From contig NZ_CP087164.1 of the NCBI RefSeq assembly GCF_021172045.1, positions 4,836,001 to 4,900,000 on the forward strand: a stretch of DNA of 64,000 nucleotides, given 5' to 3'. The stretch comes from Capillimicrobium parvum. GTDB lineage: Bacteria; Actinomycetota; Thermoleophilia; Solirubrobacterales; Solirubrobacteraceae. Positions 36,029-44,975 of the stretch are shown here, in pieces; positions within the stretch are counted from its first letter, which is position 1; each line of letters opens with the position of its first letter. The notes below the pieces were generated by a model. That model was not told the origin of the DNA. It saw nothing but the letters and a program-made list of their open reading frames with translations, and made no database searches. The position numbers were made by a program, and so were the translations under genes.

Positions 36029-36727
36029 ATGCTCGACCTGCTGCAGATCCTCGGCGCCCTGGGCGTCCTGATTCCCTTCGTGTGGTCCCAGCTGGGGCGG
36101 ATGTCGCTGACGTCGCCCGTGTACCTGAGTCTCAACCTCGCCGGCTCGGCGCTGCTCGCGGGGCTGGCCCTACATGGCCGCGACTGGGGCTTCCTGCTGC
36201 TCGAGGCCGTGTGGGCGCTCGTCGCGCTGCGCGGGCTGGTGGCGCCGCTACGGGCCGTCGCGCAGCGTGCGTGGGCCGCCGATCGTGCCGAGGTAGGCGG
36301 TGCCGTCGGGGCCAAGCGCGATGCCGGCGTAGTTGTTGTTGGCCTCGAGGCCCGTCCCGGCGGGGTGCTTGAACGCGGTCGCGCCGGTGCGGGCGTCGAG
36401 GCCGGCCCACGACCACCGCTGCCCGCCGAGGCCGTCGGGCTCCTGCACGTACGTGTAGACGAGCCCGGTCGCGGTGGAGAGCTTCGGCACCACGCTCGGC
36501 CCGCGCTCGGTCGTGTTCGTCCACACGACGCGGCAGCCGGTGCGGCGGCGGTCGAGGTCGACCCGGGCGAAGCCGGTCTCGGTGATCGTGCCGGCGAGCG
36601 GGCCGAACGGGTCGCGGTAGCCGTGGTTGTTCTCGACGATCAGCGAGCGGCCGGAGCCGATGAGCGAGTTCTCGGTGGCGCTCGCGCCGCGGGCGAAGAC
36701 GGCACCTCGCAGACGACGCGCCGCTGA
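36029..36727 (+). CDS. Small CBU_0592-like membrane protein; 3' part probably spurious
   Basis: The first ~75 residues (MLDLLQILGALGVLIPFVWSQ, SPVYLSLNLAGSALLAG, LLLEAVWALVALRGL) contain three membrane segments and look like the CBU_0592 family of small membrane proteins. ATG 36029 follows GGGAAGG. Beyond about 36255 the frame is merely the complement of the convergent beta-propeller pseudogene and has no family character. The natural stop was probably lost, or an indel hides it. The function of the family is not known. Confidence 0.6.
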   Translation: MLDLLQILGALGVLIPFVWSQLGRMSLTSPVYLSLNLAGSALLAGLALHGRDWGFLLLEAVWALVALRGLVAPLRAVAQRAWAADRAEVGGAVGAKRDAGVVVVGLEARPGGVLERGRAGAGVEAGPRPPLPAEAVGLLHVRVDEPGRGGELRHHARPALGRVRPHDAAAGAAAVEVDPGEAGLGDRAGERAERVAVAVVVLDDQRAAGADERVLGGARAAGEDGTSQTTRR

Positions 36728-37678
36728 CCGCGCCGCAGATGCTTGGCGGTGCGGTACACGACCACGTTCATCGGGTCGGCGTTATCGGTGATCGCGACGC
36801 GGCCGCCCAAGAGGATCGTCGGCGTCGTGCCCGAGCCCGCGTCGACCTGGCTCGGCTTGACGATCCCGGAGTTGCGGTAGGTGACCTTCCAGTCGACGCG
36901 CGGGCGGCCGTCGCGGCCCGCGCTCAGCCGGTACATGCGGCGGTCGCTGACGACCTAGACGGCGCGGCGGTCGACCGTGAACGAGTTCTCGATCTCCTCG
37001 CCGGTGCGCAGCACGCGGATCCGGCGCGTCCTCGGGTCGAGCACGCCGATCTTGCCGGTGCGCTTCGTGACGAACCAGATGCGCCCGCGGAAGTCGGGCA
37101 GCGCCGAGGTGATCCGCTCGTCGCCGGTGACCACGGAGGTCAGGTCGTAGTCGGCCACCTTGCGGAACTCCGTGCCCGCGCCGGCGCTCAGCACCCAGAG
37201 GTGGCTCGTCTTCGTGGCGCTCCAGGAAGGTCGTCGCCGTCGAGGAAGAAGTAGCCGCCGCCGGTGAAGTTCTGGAACTCGGGGGTGCCCGGAGGGGTGG
37301 GAGCGTTCGGCAGGGTCGTCTCGCCGAGGACCTGCAGCGTCCGCGGGTCGATGAGCCGCAGCGCGGGCGGCGCCACGATCGACGGGCAGACCGTGACGAT
37401 CCGGTCGTGGGAGTCGAAGGTCAGCGATCCGCACAGCGACGGCGGCAGCGCCGAAGCCGGTCTGCAGGCGCGATCCGCGCGGTCCGGGCCCGGCGTACGC
37501 GTCGGTCATCCACGTGTCGTTGTGGATGTTGCTGCGCGGATCGGGCGCGAGGTTCGGGTTCTGCGGCGCGCACGGCGCCGGGATCGCGGGGGCCGCGGCG
37601 GACGTCGTCGCGGCGGCCGAGACGAGCGCGAGCGCGAGGGCGGTGGCGGTGGCGGTGGCGGTGGCGGTGGCGCACCAT
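36248..37678 (-). pseudogene. Secreted beta-propeller protein, frameshifts and an in-frame TAG
   Basis: Segments in several frames make one secreted protein of about 460 residues. It starts with an Ala/Thr-rich signal peptide, then reads CAPQNPNLAPDPRSN, LRLIDPRTLQVLGETTLPN, SHLWVLSAGAGTEFRKV, MYRLSAGRDGRPRVDWKV and GIALGPDGTAYLGTIGGP, a PQQ/WD-like repeat pattern. The frame is interrupted by TAG at 36955-36957, which replaces a codon between RRAV and VVSDRRMYR. Three or more indels are also present, one of them at the start codon. It is a pseudogene or badly assembled. Its 3' end is convergent with the small membrane protein gene. Confidence 0.75.
37641..37671. repeat. GGTGGC hexanucleotide repeat
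   Basis: About five copies of GGTGGC in a row encode Ala-Thr repeats in the signal peptide of the beta-propeller gene (minus strand). Runs of this kind slip easily. The start codon is out of frame with the signal peptide exactly here, so the repeat may act as an on/off switch or may simply be misassembled. Confidence 0.6.
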
Positions 37679-37780
37679 GGCGACGCGACCGTACCGGGTC
37701 GCTACTGTGTAAGGCATCTGCGGTTGGCACCGTGCCGACCGCGAGGCAGCTTGCATGCTTGGGTCCCGCCCCAATCCGGC

Positions 37781-37810
37781 GGTTCGGGTACGCCGTTCGC
37801 CTCCCGAACC
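37781..37810 (+). promoter_or_regulatory. Stem-loop in the leader of the helicase gene
   Basis: GGTTCGGG (37781-37788) and CCCGAACC (37803-37810) pair perfectly around a 14-nt loop, 39 bp before the helicase start codon. It lies between the divergent starts of the propeller gene and the helicase. It may be an RNA leader structure that the helicase itself resolves, or simply an operator. Confidence 0.3.
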
Positions 37811-37849
37811 ACCGCGGCCCGGTAGCGCCGCTTGCCTTCAGGAGTACCG

Positions 37850-39073
<1,224 letters not shown>

Positions 39074-39080
39074 CAGGGCC

Positions 39081-39102
39081 GGGCGGCGCTCCGGCGCCGC
39101 CC
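39081..39102. terminator. GC-rich hairpin between convergent genes
   Basis: GGGCGGCGC and GCGCCGCCC form a perfect 9-bp stem around TCCG, directly after the helicase stop and at the stop of the convergent glycosyltransferase gene. No T-run follows, which is common for high-GC actinobacterial terminators. It could serve both genes. Confidence 0.6.
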
Positions 39103-39838
39103 TACCGCACCAGCCCGCGCGATCCCGCGCAGGTCCTCGAGAGCCGTGGAGACGATGTCCACGCGCGAGTCCGGGTCGTCGACCCAGTCGACCGGCACCT
39201 CGTGGATCCGCAGCCCGCGGCGCTGCGCCAGGACGAGCAGCTCCGTGTCGAGGAACCACGCCTCGTCTCGCACGCCGGGCAGCAGCGCGTGGACCACGTC
39301 GGCCCGTGCCGCCTTGAACCCGCACTGCGCGTCCGAGAACCGGGCGCGCAGCCTGGCGCGCAGCAGCCGGTCGTCGCTGCGTGAGATGAGCTCGCGCTTC
39401 GGTCCGCGCTCCACGCGCGCCCCGCGCGCCAGCCGCGTGCCGATCGCAAGGTCGCTGTGGCCCGACAGGAGCGGCACGACCAGCGGCAGGACGGCACGCA
39501 GGTCGGTCGACAGGTCGACGTCGGTGCAGGCGACGACCTCGGTCGGGCTCGCCAGCCACGCCGCGCGCAGCGCGCGGCCGCGGCCCTTCTCGCCGAGGTG
39601 CAGCACGTCGACCCCCCGGCAGCTCCCACGGGAGCTGGTGGGCGACCGCCAGCGTCGCGTCGGTGCTCGCGTTGTCGGCGACGACGATGCGCCAGGTGAA
39701 GGGGAACCTCGCGTCGAGGTAGCCGTGCAGGCGCTCGACGGCAGTGGCGAGCGTGCGCTGCTCGTTGTGGACCGGCACGACGAGGTCGACCTGGAGGTCG
39801 CCTCGCGCGCGCCGGGGCAGCGTCGCGATCGCCGTCAT
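39102..39838 (-). pseudogene. GT2-family glycosyltransferase (dolichyl-phosphate mannose synthase-like), two frameshifts
   Basis: The first frame (from ATG 39838) reads LQVDLVVPVHNEQRTL and VVADNASTDATL, the nucleotide-sugar domain of a GT2 enzyme. After ELPGG the reading moves to another frame with VLHLGEKGRGRALRAAW, TDVDLSTDL and GFKAARADV. One fewer G in the G6 run near 39612-39617 restores ELPGVDVLHLGEK. A second G-run indel near 39110 gives the likely natural ending IARLVR. Both lie in homopolymers, so sequence error is possible. The upstream neighbour is the sensor kinase. Confidence 0.78.
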
Positions 39839-39894
39839 GCCGAAGGTCCGCGCCGGCGCCGCAGCCGCAGCTCGCGGGCCGACCGTGGGGCCGC

Positions 39895-41382
39895 TCAGGG
39901 AATGGGCTGAGAGGTCGCTGAGAGGACCGGGGCGGCGACCGCGCCCGCAGGCAGCGTCACGACGAACCGCGCCCCGCCGCCCGGCGCGTCCTCGGCGGTC
40001 ACCCGCCCGCCGTGCGCGTCGACGATGCCGGCCACGATCGCCAGCCCGAGCCCCGCGCCGGCCTTGCCGCGCTCGCGCCCCCGCGCGCCCTCGGCGCGCC
40101 AGAAGCGCTCGAAGAGCTGGTGCGGATCGCCCGGCGGCAGCCCGGGCCCGTGATCGCGCACGGCGACCGTCGCCTCTCCGTCCCCGGCGCCCACCGTCAG
40201 CTCGATCGGCGTCCCCGCCGGCGTGTGGACGAGCGCGTTGCGCAGGAGGTTGGCGAGCACCTGGCGCAGCGCGCTCGGGTCGCCGTGGACGATCACCGGC
40301 GCGTCGCCGCCGACGGCGATCGCGCGGTCGGGCGCGACCGCCTGTGCGTCGGACGCCGCGTCGCCGGCGATCGCCGCCAGGTCGACCTCGGCCCGCACGG
40401 CCTCGGGCAGCTCGTCGAGCCGCGCGAGCGTCAGCAGGTCCTCGACGAGCACGCCCATCCGCGCGGACTCGTCCTCGATGCGGCGCATCGCCTTGTCGAC
40501 GTCGCCGGGGTCGCGGGCCGCGCCCATGCGGAACACCTCCGCGTACCCGCGGATCGACGACAGCGGCGTGCGCAGCTCGTGCGAGGCGTCGGCGAGGAAG
40601 CGCCGCAGCCGGTCCTCGGACGCCTGGCGCTCGGCGAAGGCGCGCTCCAGGCGCTCGAGCATCGCGTTGAGCGAGAGCCCGAGCCGCCCGACCTCGGTGC
40701 GCGAGTCCGCCGGCTGCACGCGGCGCGACAGGTCGCCGGCGGCGATCGCGCCCGCGGTCGCGCCGATGCGGTCCAGCGGCCGCAGCCCCATCCGCACCAC
40801 CCACCACGACAGCAGCGCCAGCGCGAGGAGCACGGCGCCGATGACGAGGGCAAGCACGAGCAGCAGGCGGCCGAGCGTCTGGTCGACGTCGCGGAGCGGG
40901 ATCGCCACGACGACGCTGCCGCCGTCGATCGGGTCGCTCTCCGACAGCACGCGGTAGCGCAGGCCGGAGCCGCCCTTCGCGTCGACCGTGACCAGCCGGC
41001 CGTTGGGCAGCTGCTTCGGCAGGTCCGGCGCCGGGAGGCCGGCCTGGCCGTAGCTCAGGGTGGTGGCACCGAGCACCGTCCCGTCGCCGGCGCGCAGCTG
41101 GCCGTACGTGCCCGGCGGCAGGTTCGTCGGGGGCGGCCCGCCGGGTCGGTGGTCGCCGTCGCGATCTCCGGGGAAGCCGGCCCCGGGACGTGGCGAGCCG
41201 TACCCCTGCTCGGCCAGCGCCCGCGACACCGCGCCGGTCGCCGCGCGCGCCTGGCCGTCGACGCGCTCCAGCAGGAACGAGCGCTGCTCGGCGTACGTGA
41301 TCGCCCCGGCGGTGAGCAGGCCGATCGCCGCGAGCACGAGCACGCCGGCGATCAGCCGGGCCCGCAGCGACGCCATCATCAC
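39895..41382 (-). CDS. Sensor histidine kinase (TcrY/MprB-like)
   Basis: A 495-residue membrane kinase. It has a first membrane helix (residues 11-29), an extracellular Pro/Gly-rich sensor of about 140 residues, a second helix (172-195), HAMP, HisKA with phospho-acceptor His268 (DASHELRTPLSSIRGY) and HATPase_c (NLLRNALVHTP, DHGPGLPPGD, GAGLGLAIV). GTG 41382 overlaps the response-regulator stop; ATG 41379 is the alternative. It is co-transcribed with and translationally coupled to the response regulator at 41379-42071. The signal is not known. Confidence 0.95.
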   Translation of the reverse strand: MMMASLRARLIAGVLVLAAIGLLTAGAITYAEQRSFLLERVDGQARAATGAVSRALAEQGYGSPRPGAGFPGDRDGDHRPGGPPPTNLPPGTYGQLRAGDGTVLGATTLSYGQAGLPAPDLPKQLPNGRLVTVDAKGGSGLRYRVLSESDPIDGGSVVVAIPLRDVDQTLGRLLLVLALVIGAVLLALALLSWWVVRMGLRPLDRIGATAGAIAAGDLSRRVQPADSRTEVGRLGLSLNAMLERLERAFAERQASEDRLRRFLADASHELRTPLSSIRGYAEVFRMGAARDPGDVDKAMRRIEDESARMGVLVEDLLTLARLDELPEAVRAEVDLAAIAGDAASDAQAVAPDRAIAVGGDAPVIVHGDPSALRQVLANLLRNALVHTPAGTPIELTVGAGDGEATVAVRDHGPGLPPGDPHQLFERFWRAEGARGRERGKAGAGLGLAIVAGIVDAHGGRVTAEDAPGGGARFVVTLPAGAVAAPVLSATSQPIP

Positions 41383-42071
41383 CGGGGGCTTCGCAGCACG
41401 TAGCCGACGCCGCGCACGGTGTGGATGAGCGGCGAGCCCTGGCCGTCGACCTTCTTGCGCAGGTAGCTGATGTAGGTCTCGAGGATGCGCGCGTCACCGC
41501 CGAAGTCGTAGTCCCAGACGTGGTCGAGGATCTGCGCGCGCGTCAGCACGCGGCGCGGGTTGAGCATGAGGTAGCGCAGCAGCCGGTACTCGGTCGCGGT
41601 CAGCTCGACCGCCGCACCGCCGCGGGTGACCTCGCGCGCGTCCTCGTCGAGCTCGAGGTCGTCGAAGACGAGGCGGCCGGAGTCGGGCTCGGCGGCGCCC
41701 GTGCGCCGCAGGACGGTCCGGATGCGCGCGACCAGCTCCTCGAGGCTGAAGGGCTTGGTGACGTAGTCGTCGCCGCCGGTCGTCAGCCCGCGCACCTTGT
41801 CCTCGGTCGCGTCGCGCGCCGTCAGGAAGATGATCGGCACGGTGCTGCGCTGGCTGCCGAGCCGGCGCGCGACGTCGAAGCCCTCCATGTCGGGGAGCAT
41901 CACGTCGAGCAGCAGCAGGTCGGGCCGGAACGCCGACACCTGCGCGATCGCCTCGCCGCCGGTGTGGGCGGCGGCGACCTCGAAGCCCTGGAAGCGCAGC
42001 GCCATCGAGATGACGTCGACGATGTTCGGCTCGTCGTCGACGACCAGCACGCGTGGAGAGTCGGTGGCCAT
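41379..42071 (-). CDS. OmpR-family response regulator (TcrX/MprA-like)
   Basis: A 230-residue regulator. The receiver domain has the acidic pair DDE near the start, phospho-acceptor Asp56 (LLLLDVMLP) and Lys in VTKPFS. The DNA-binding winged helix ends with YLRKKVDGQGSPLIHTVRGVGYVLR. ATG 42071 is chosen because the family begins there; the frame opens 14 codons earlier without homology. It partners the kinase gene it overlaps. The promoter lies in the 80-bp gap shared with divergent upp. Confidence 0.95.
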   Translation of the reverse strand: MATDSPRVLVVDDEPNIVDVISMALRFQGFEVAAAHTGGEAIAQVSAFRPDLLLLDVMLPDMEGFDVARRLGSQRSTVPIIFLTARDATEDKVRGLTTGGDDYVTKPFSLEELVARIRTVLRRTGAAEPDSGRLVFDDLELDEDAREVTRGGAAVELTATEYRLLRYLMLNPRRVLTRAQILDHVWDYDFGGDARILETYISYLRKKVDGQGSPLIHTVRGVGYVLRSPR

Positions 42072-42151
42072 GGACTCATTGTGCGCAGAAACCTGGGAGA
42101 AGTCTGAGAGCATCGTGGGAAGGCCGCCGGACCTGCGAGCATCGCGCCGCC

Positions 42152-42787
42152 ATGAGCGCCCCGGTCACCGTCGTCGAACATCCCGTCCTGGCCGACCGCA
42201 TGCGCGTCATGCGCGACCGCACGACCTACCACGGCGCGTTCCGCCGCGCCCTGCACGAGGCGTCGGCGATCGTCGCGATCGAGGCCACGCGCGACCTACC
42301 GACCGAGGCGGTCGAGATCGACACCCCGCTCGAGCGCACGGACGCGCGGCGGCTGTGCGGCGACGTGGCGGTGGTGCCGGTGCTGCGCGCCGGGCTGTCG
42401 ATGGTCGAGGGCTTCCTGCGGCTGCTGCCCGACGCGCGCGTCGGCCACCTCGGCATGCAGCGCGACGAGACGACGCACTCCCCGCACGGCTACTTCGAGC
42501 GCCTGCCTCCCCGCCTCGCCGAGACGCACGTGTTCGTCCTCGACCCGATGCTCGCGACCGGGGGCAGCGCGCTCTACGCGCTGGACCGCCTGCGCGAAGC
42601 GGGCGCGCGGCACGTCAGGCTCATCTGCCTCGTGTGCGCCCCCGAGGGCGTCGCCGCGGTCGCCGAGCACCACCCCGACGTGCCGATCTGGACCGCCACG
42701 CTCGACCGCTGCCTGGACGAGAACGCGTTCATCCGGCCGGGCCTCGGCGACGCGGGCGACCGCGTCTTCGGCACCCCGCCCGAGTAG
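42152..42787 (+). CDS. upp: Uracil phosphoribosyltransferase
   Basis: A 211-residue UPRTase of normal length, converting uracil and PRPP to UMP. Diagnostic motifs are VPVLRAGLSMVEG and the PRPP loop LDPMLATGGSA, with the uracil-binding segment near DENAFIRPGLGDAGDR. ATG 42152 fits the family start. It is divergent to the response-regulator gene and convergent with the cyclase/uracil permease pair at 42871-44912, forming a local pyrimidine-salvage neighbourhood. Confidence 0.95.
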   Translation: MSAPVTVVEHPVLADRMRVMRDRTTYHGAFRRALHEASAIVAIEATRDLPTEAVEIDTPLERTDARRLCGDVAVVPVLRAGLSMVEGFLRLLPDARVGHLGMQRDETTHSPHGYFERLPPRLAETHVFVLDPMLATGGSALYALDRLREAGARHVRLICLVCAPEGVAAVAEHHPDVPIWTATLDRCLDENAFIRPGLGDAGDRVFGTPPE

Positions 42788-42870
42788 AGCGCCCACGGGG
42801 CCCGCCTCACGCCGGCAGCCACCGGAACCCCACCCTTGTCCGCCGGGGCCGGCATCGGCGCCCTAGCCCA

Positions 42871-43629
42871 TCAGTCGTCGAGAATCGCCACGACGCGGGC
42901 CGGCGCGGCGCTCGCCCGGGCGATCTTCAGCGGGAAGCAGGCGACGGTGAACCCGGTCGGCGGCAGCGCGCCGAGGTTCACGAGCCGCTCGATCTGCGAG
43001 TACGGCAGGTCGGCCTGGTGCGCCTCCCAGAAGATGCCCCGCTCGCGCCGCTCGAGCGCGTCCGCAGCCTGCATCCCGAGCGGCCGGTCCCATCCCCACG
43101 CGTCGATGCCCATGACGCGCACGCCGCGGTCGTAGAGCCAGTGCGTCGCGGCGGCGGTGACGCCCGGCCCGAGGTTGATGTAGCCGGGGTCCGCGTAGAA
43201 CGCGTCGCGACCGGTGCGGACGAACACGATGTCGCCGGGGCGCAGATCGTGGCCGGCCGCCGCGACGCCGGCCTCCATCTGCTCGGCGGTGACCGCGTCG
43301 CCGTCGGCCTTGTGGGTCATGTCGACGACGACGCCCGGCCCGAGGAAGCGCTCGAGCGGCAGCTCGTCGATCGTCTCCGCGGGCGAGCCCTGGATGTGCG
43401 AGTTGTAGTGGTAGGGCGCATCGACGTGCGTGGCGTTGTGCGTGCCGAGGGTGACCGTCTCGCGCGTCCAGCCCTCGCCGTCGCGCAGCAGCTCCGGCGG
43501 AACGCCGAACAGCGCCCGGATCTCCGCGGCGCCGCCGGCGTGGTCGACGTACTCGACGCCGGTGCGCTGGAAGTCGGGCGTCCCCTCGGGGCTCGCCGAG
43601 ATGGTGGTCGAGAGGTCGATGATCCGCAT
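42871..43629 (-). CDS. Cyclase-family hydrolase (kynurenine-formamidase-like)
   Basis: A 252-residue metal-dependent cyclase-fold protein. The metal motif is in GTHNATHVDAPYHY (HxxxHxD). Also conserved are IDLSTTIS, PGDIVFVRTG and GIDAWGWDRP. Family members hydrolyse amides such as N-formylkynurenine or isatin. The start codon overlaps the stop of the uracil permease gene (TGATG), so the pair is translationally coupled. That suggests a cyclic ureide or pyrimidine-derived substrate, which is an inference. Confidence 0.88.
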   Translation of the reverse strand: MRIIDLSTTISASPEGTPDFQRTGVEYVDHAGGAAEIRALFGVPPELLRDGEGWTRETVTLGTHNATHVDAPYHYNSHIQGSPAETIDELPLERFLGPGVVVDMTHKADGDAVTAEQMEAGVAAAGHDLRPGDIVFVRTGRDAFYADPGYINLGPGVTAAATHWLYDRGVRVMGIDAWGWDRPLGMQAADALERRERGIFWEAHQADLPYSQIERLVNLGALPPTGFTVACFPLKIARASAAPARVVAILDD

Positions 43630-44912
43630 CACGCAGACGCTACGTGCTCGCGCCGGCGCACCGCGCGCAGCACCTGGTAGATCCCGATCGCGGCGACGGT
43701 GCCGAGCGTGATCCCGGCGAACTCGTAGTCGTCCCAGTGCAGGGTGTAGTTGCCGGCGCCGACGATCAGCGCGACGGCCGCCGTGGTCAGGTTGACGGGG
43801 TCGCGGAAGTCGACGCGCGCCTCGAGCCAGATGCGGGCGCCGAGCACCGCGATCATCCCGAAGAGCACCGTCACGGCTCCGCCGAGCACGCCGACCGGGA
43901 TGGCGGCGACGATCGCGCCGAGCTTCGGCAGGAGCCCGAGGGCGATCGCGCACAGGCCGGCGATGATGTAGGCGAGCGTGGAGTACACGCGGGTCAGGCC
44001 CATCACGCCGATGTTCTCCGCGTACGTCGTCGTGCCCGACCCGCCGAACGCGCCGGACAGCGCGGTCGCGGCGCCGTCGGCCATGAGCGTGCGGCCGATG
44101 AGCGGGTCGAGGTCGTCGCCGGTCATCGCCGCGACCGCCTTGACGTGCCCGGCGTTCTCGGCGACGAGCACGAGGATCACCGCCGGCACGATCAGCAGGA
44201 TCGCCCGGCCGTCGAACACGGGCGTCGTGAAATCCGGCCAGCCGACCCAGGCGGCGTCATGCACCGCGGCCCAGTCGACCTTGCCGAGGATCGCGGCGAA
44301 GACGTAGCCGGCGACGACGCCGATCACGACCGACAGCCGGGCGCCGAGGCCCGGCAGCGCGACGCTGGCGATCAGGATGGCGGCCAGCGTGAACACGGCC
44401 ACGCCGGCCTGCTGGGTGAACTGGTCCTTGGCCACCGGTGCGAGGTTCAGCCCGATGAGCGCGACGATCGCGCCGGTGACCACCGGCGGCAGCAGGAACG
44501 CCACGACGCGGTAGCCGGCGCGGTCGACGACCGCTCCGACGACGAGCAGCGCGACCCCGGCGCACAGGATCCCGCCGAGCGCCGCCGGGACGCCGCCCTC
44601 GGCCTTCGCGGCGATGACCGGCGCGATGAACGCGAAGGACGACCCCGTATACGACGGGACGCGGTTGCGCGTGAGCAGGCAGAACAGCAGCGTGCCGATC
44701 CCGGAGAACAGCAGCGTGGTCGAGACCGGGAAGCCGGTGAGGACCGGCACGAGCGCGGTCGCCCCGAACATCGCCAGCACGTGCTGGCCGCCGAGCCCGA
44801 TCATCGCCGGCCAGCGCAGCCGCTCGTCGGGCCGGACGACCGCGCCGGGAGCGACGGAGCGACCGTCGCCGTGGAGCCTCCAGTGGCGGCCGATCGCCTC
44901 GGTCAGCGGCAT
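43629..44912 (-). CDS. uraA: Uracil/xanthine permease (NCS2, UraA-like)
   Basis: A 427-residue NCS2 transporter with about 12-14 membrane helices. Substrate-site motifs include GLGGQHVLAMFGAT, VAENAGHVKAVAAMTG (the conserved Glu region) and GGSGTTTYAENIGV. ATG 44912 begins MPLTEAIGRHW; the much longer open frame upstream is complementary to the next gene. The close match to UraA motifs favours uracil over xanthine. It is coupled to the cyclase gene, with upp nearby, consistent with pyrimidine uptake and use. Confidence 0.92.
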   Translation of the reverse strand: MPLTEAIGRHWRLHGDGRSVAPGAVVRPDERLRWPAMIGLGGQHVLAMFGATALVPVLTGFPVSTTLLFSGIGTLLFCLLTRNRVPSYTGSSFAFIAPVIAAKAEGGVPAALGGILCAGVALLVVGAVVDRAGYRVVAFLLPPVVTGAIVALIGLNLAPVAKDQFTQQAGVAVFTLAAILIASVALPGLGARLSVVIGVVAGYVFAAILGKVDWAAVHDAAWVGWPDFTTPVFDGRAILLIVPAVILVLVAENAGHVKAVAAMTGDDLDPLIGRTLMADGAATALSGAFGGSGTTTYAENIGVMGLTRVYSTLAYIIAGLCAIALGLLPKLGAIVAAIPVGVLGGAVTVLFGMIAVLGARIWLEARVDFRDPVNLTTAAVALIVGAGNYTLHWDDYEFAGITLGTVAAIGIYQVLRAVRRREHVASA

Positions 44913-44975
44913 GGCGCGGCACGCTACCCAGGGCGTCGGAGGACTCCGGCGAGTGACCGTCTCTAGGATGACGCG

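Noticed and set aside
36955-36957. In-frame TAG in the propeller gene as a recoded codon
   Set aside because: The gene also has several frameshifts, and nothing suggests pyrrolysine use. Decay or sequence error is simpler.
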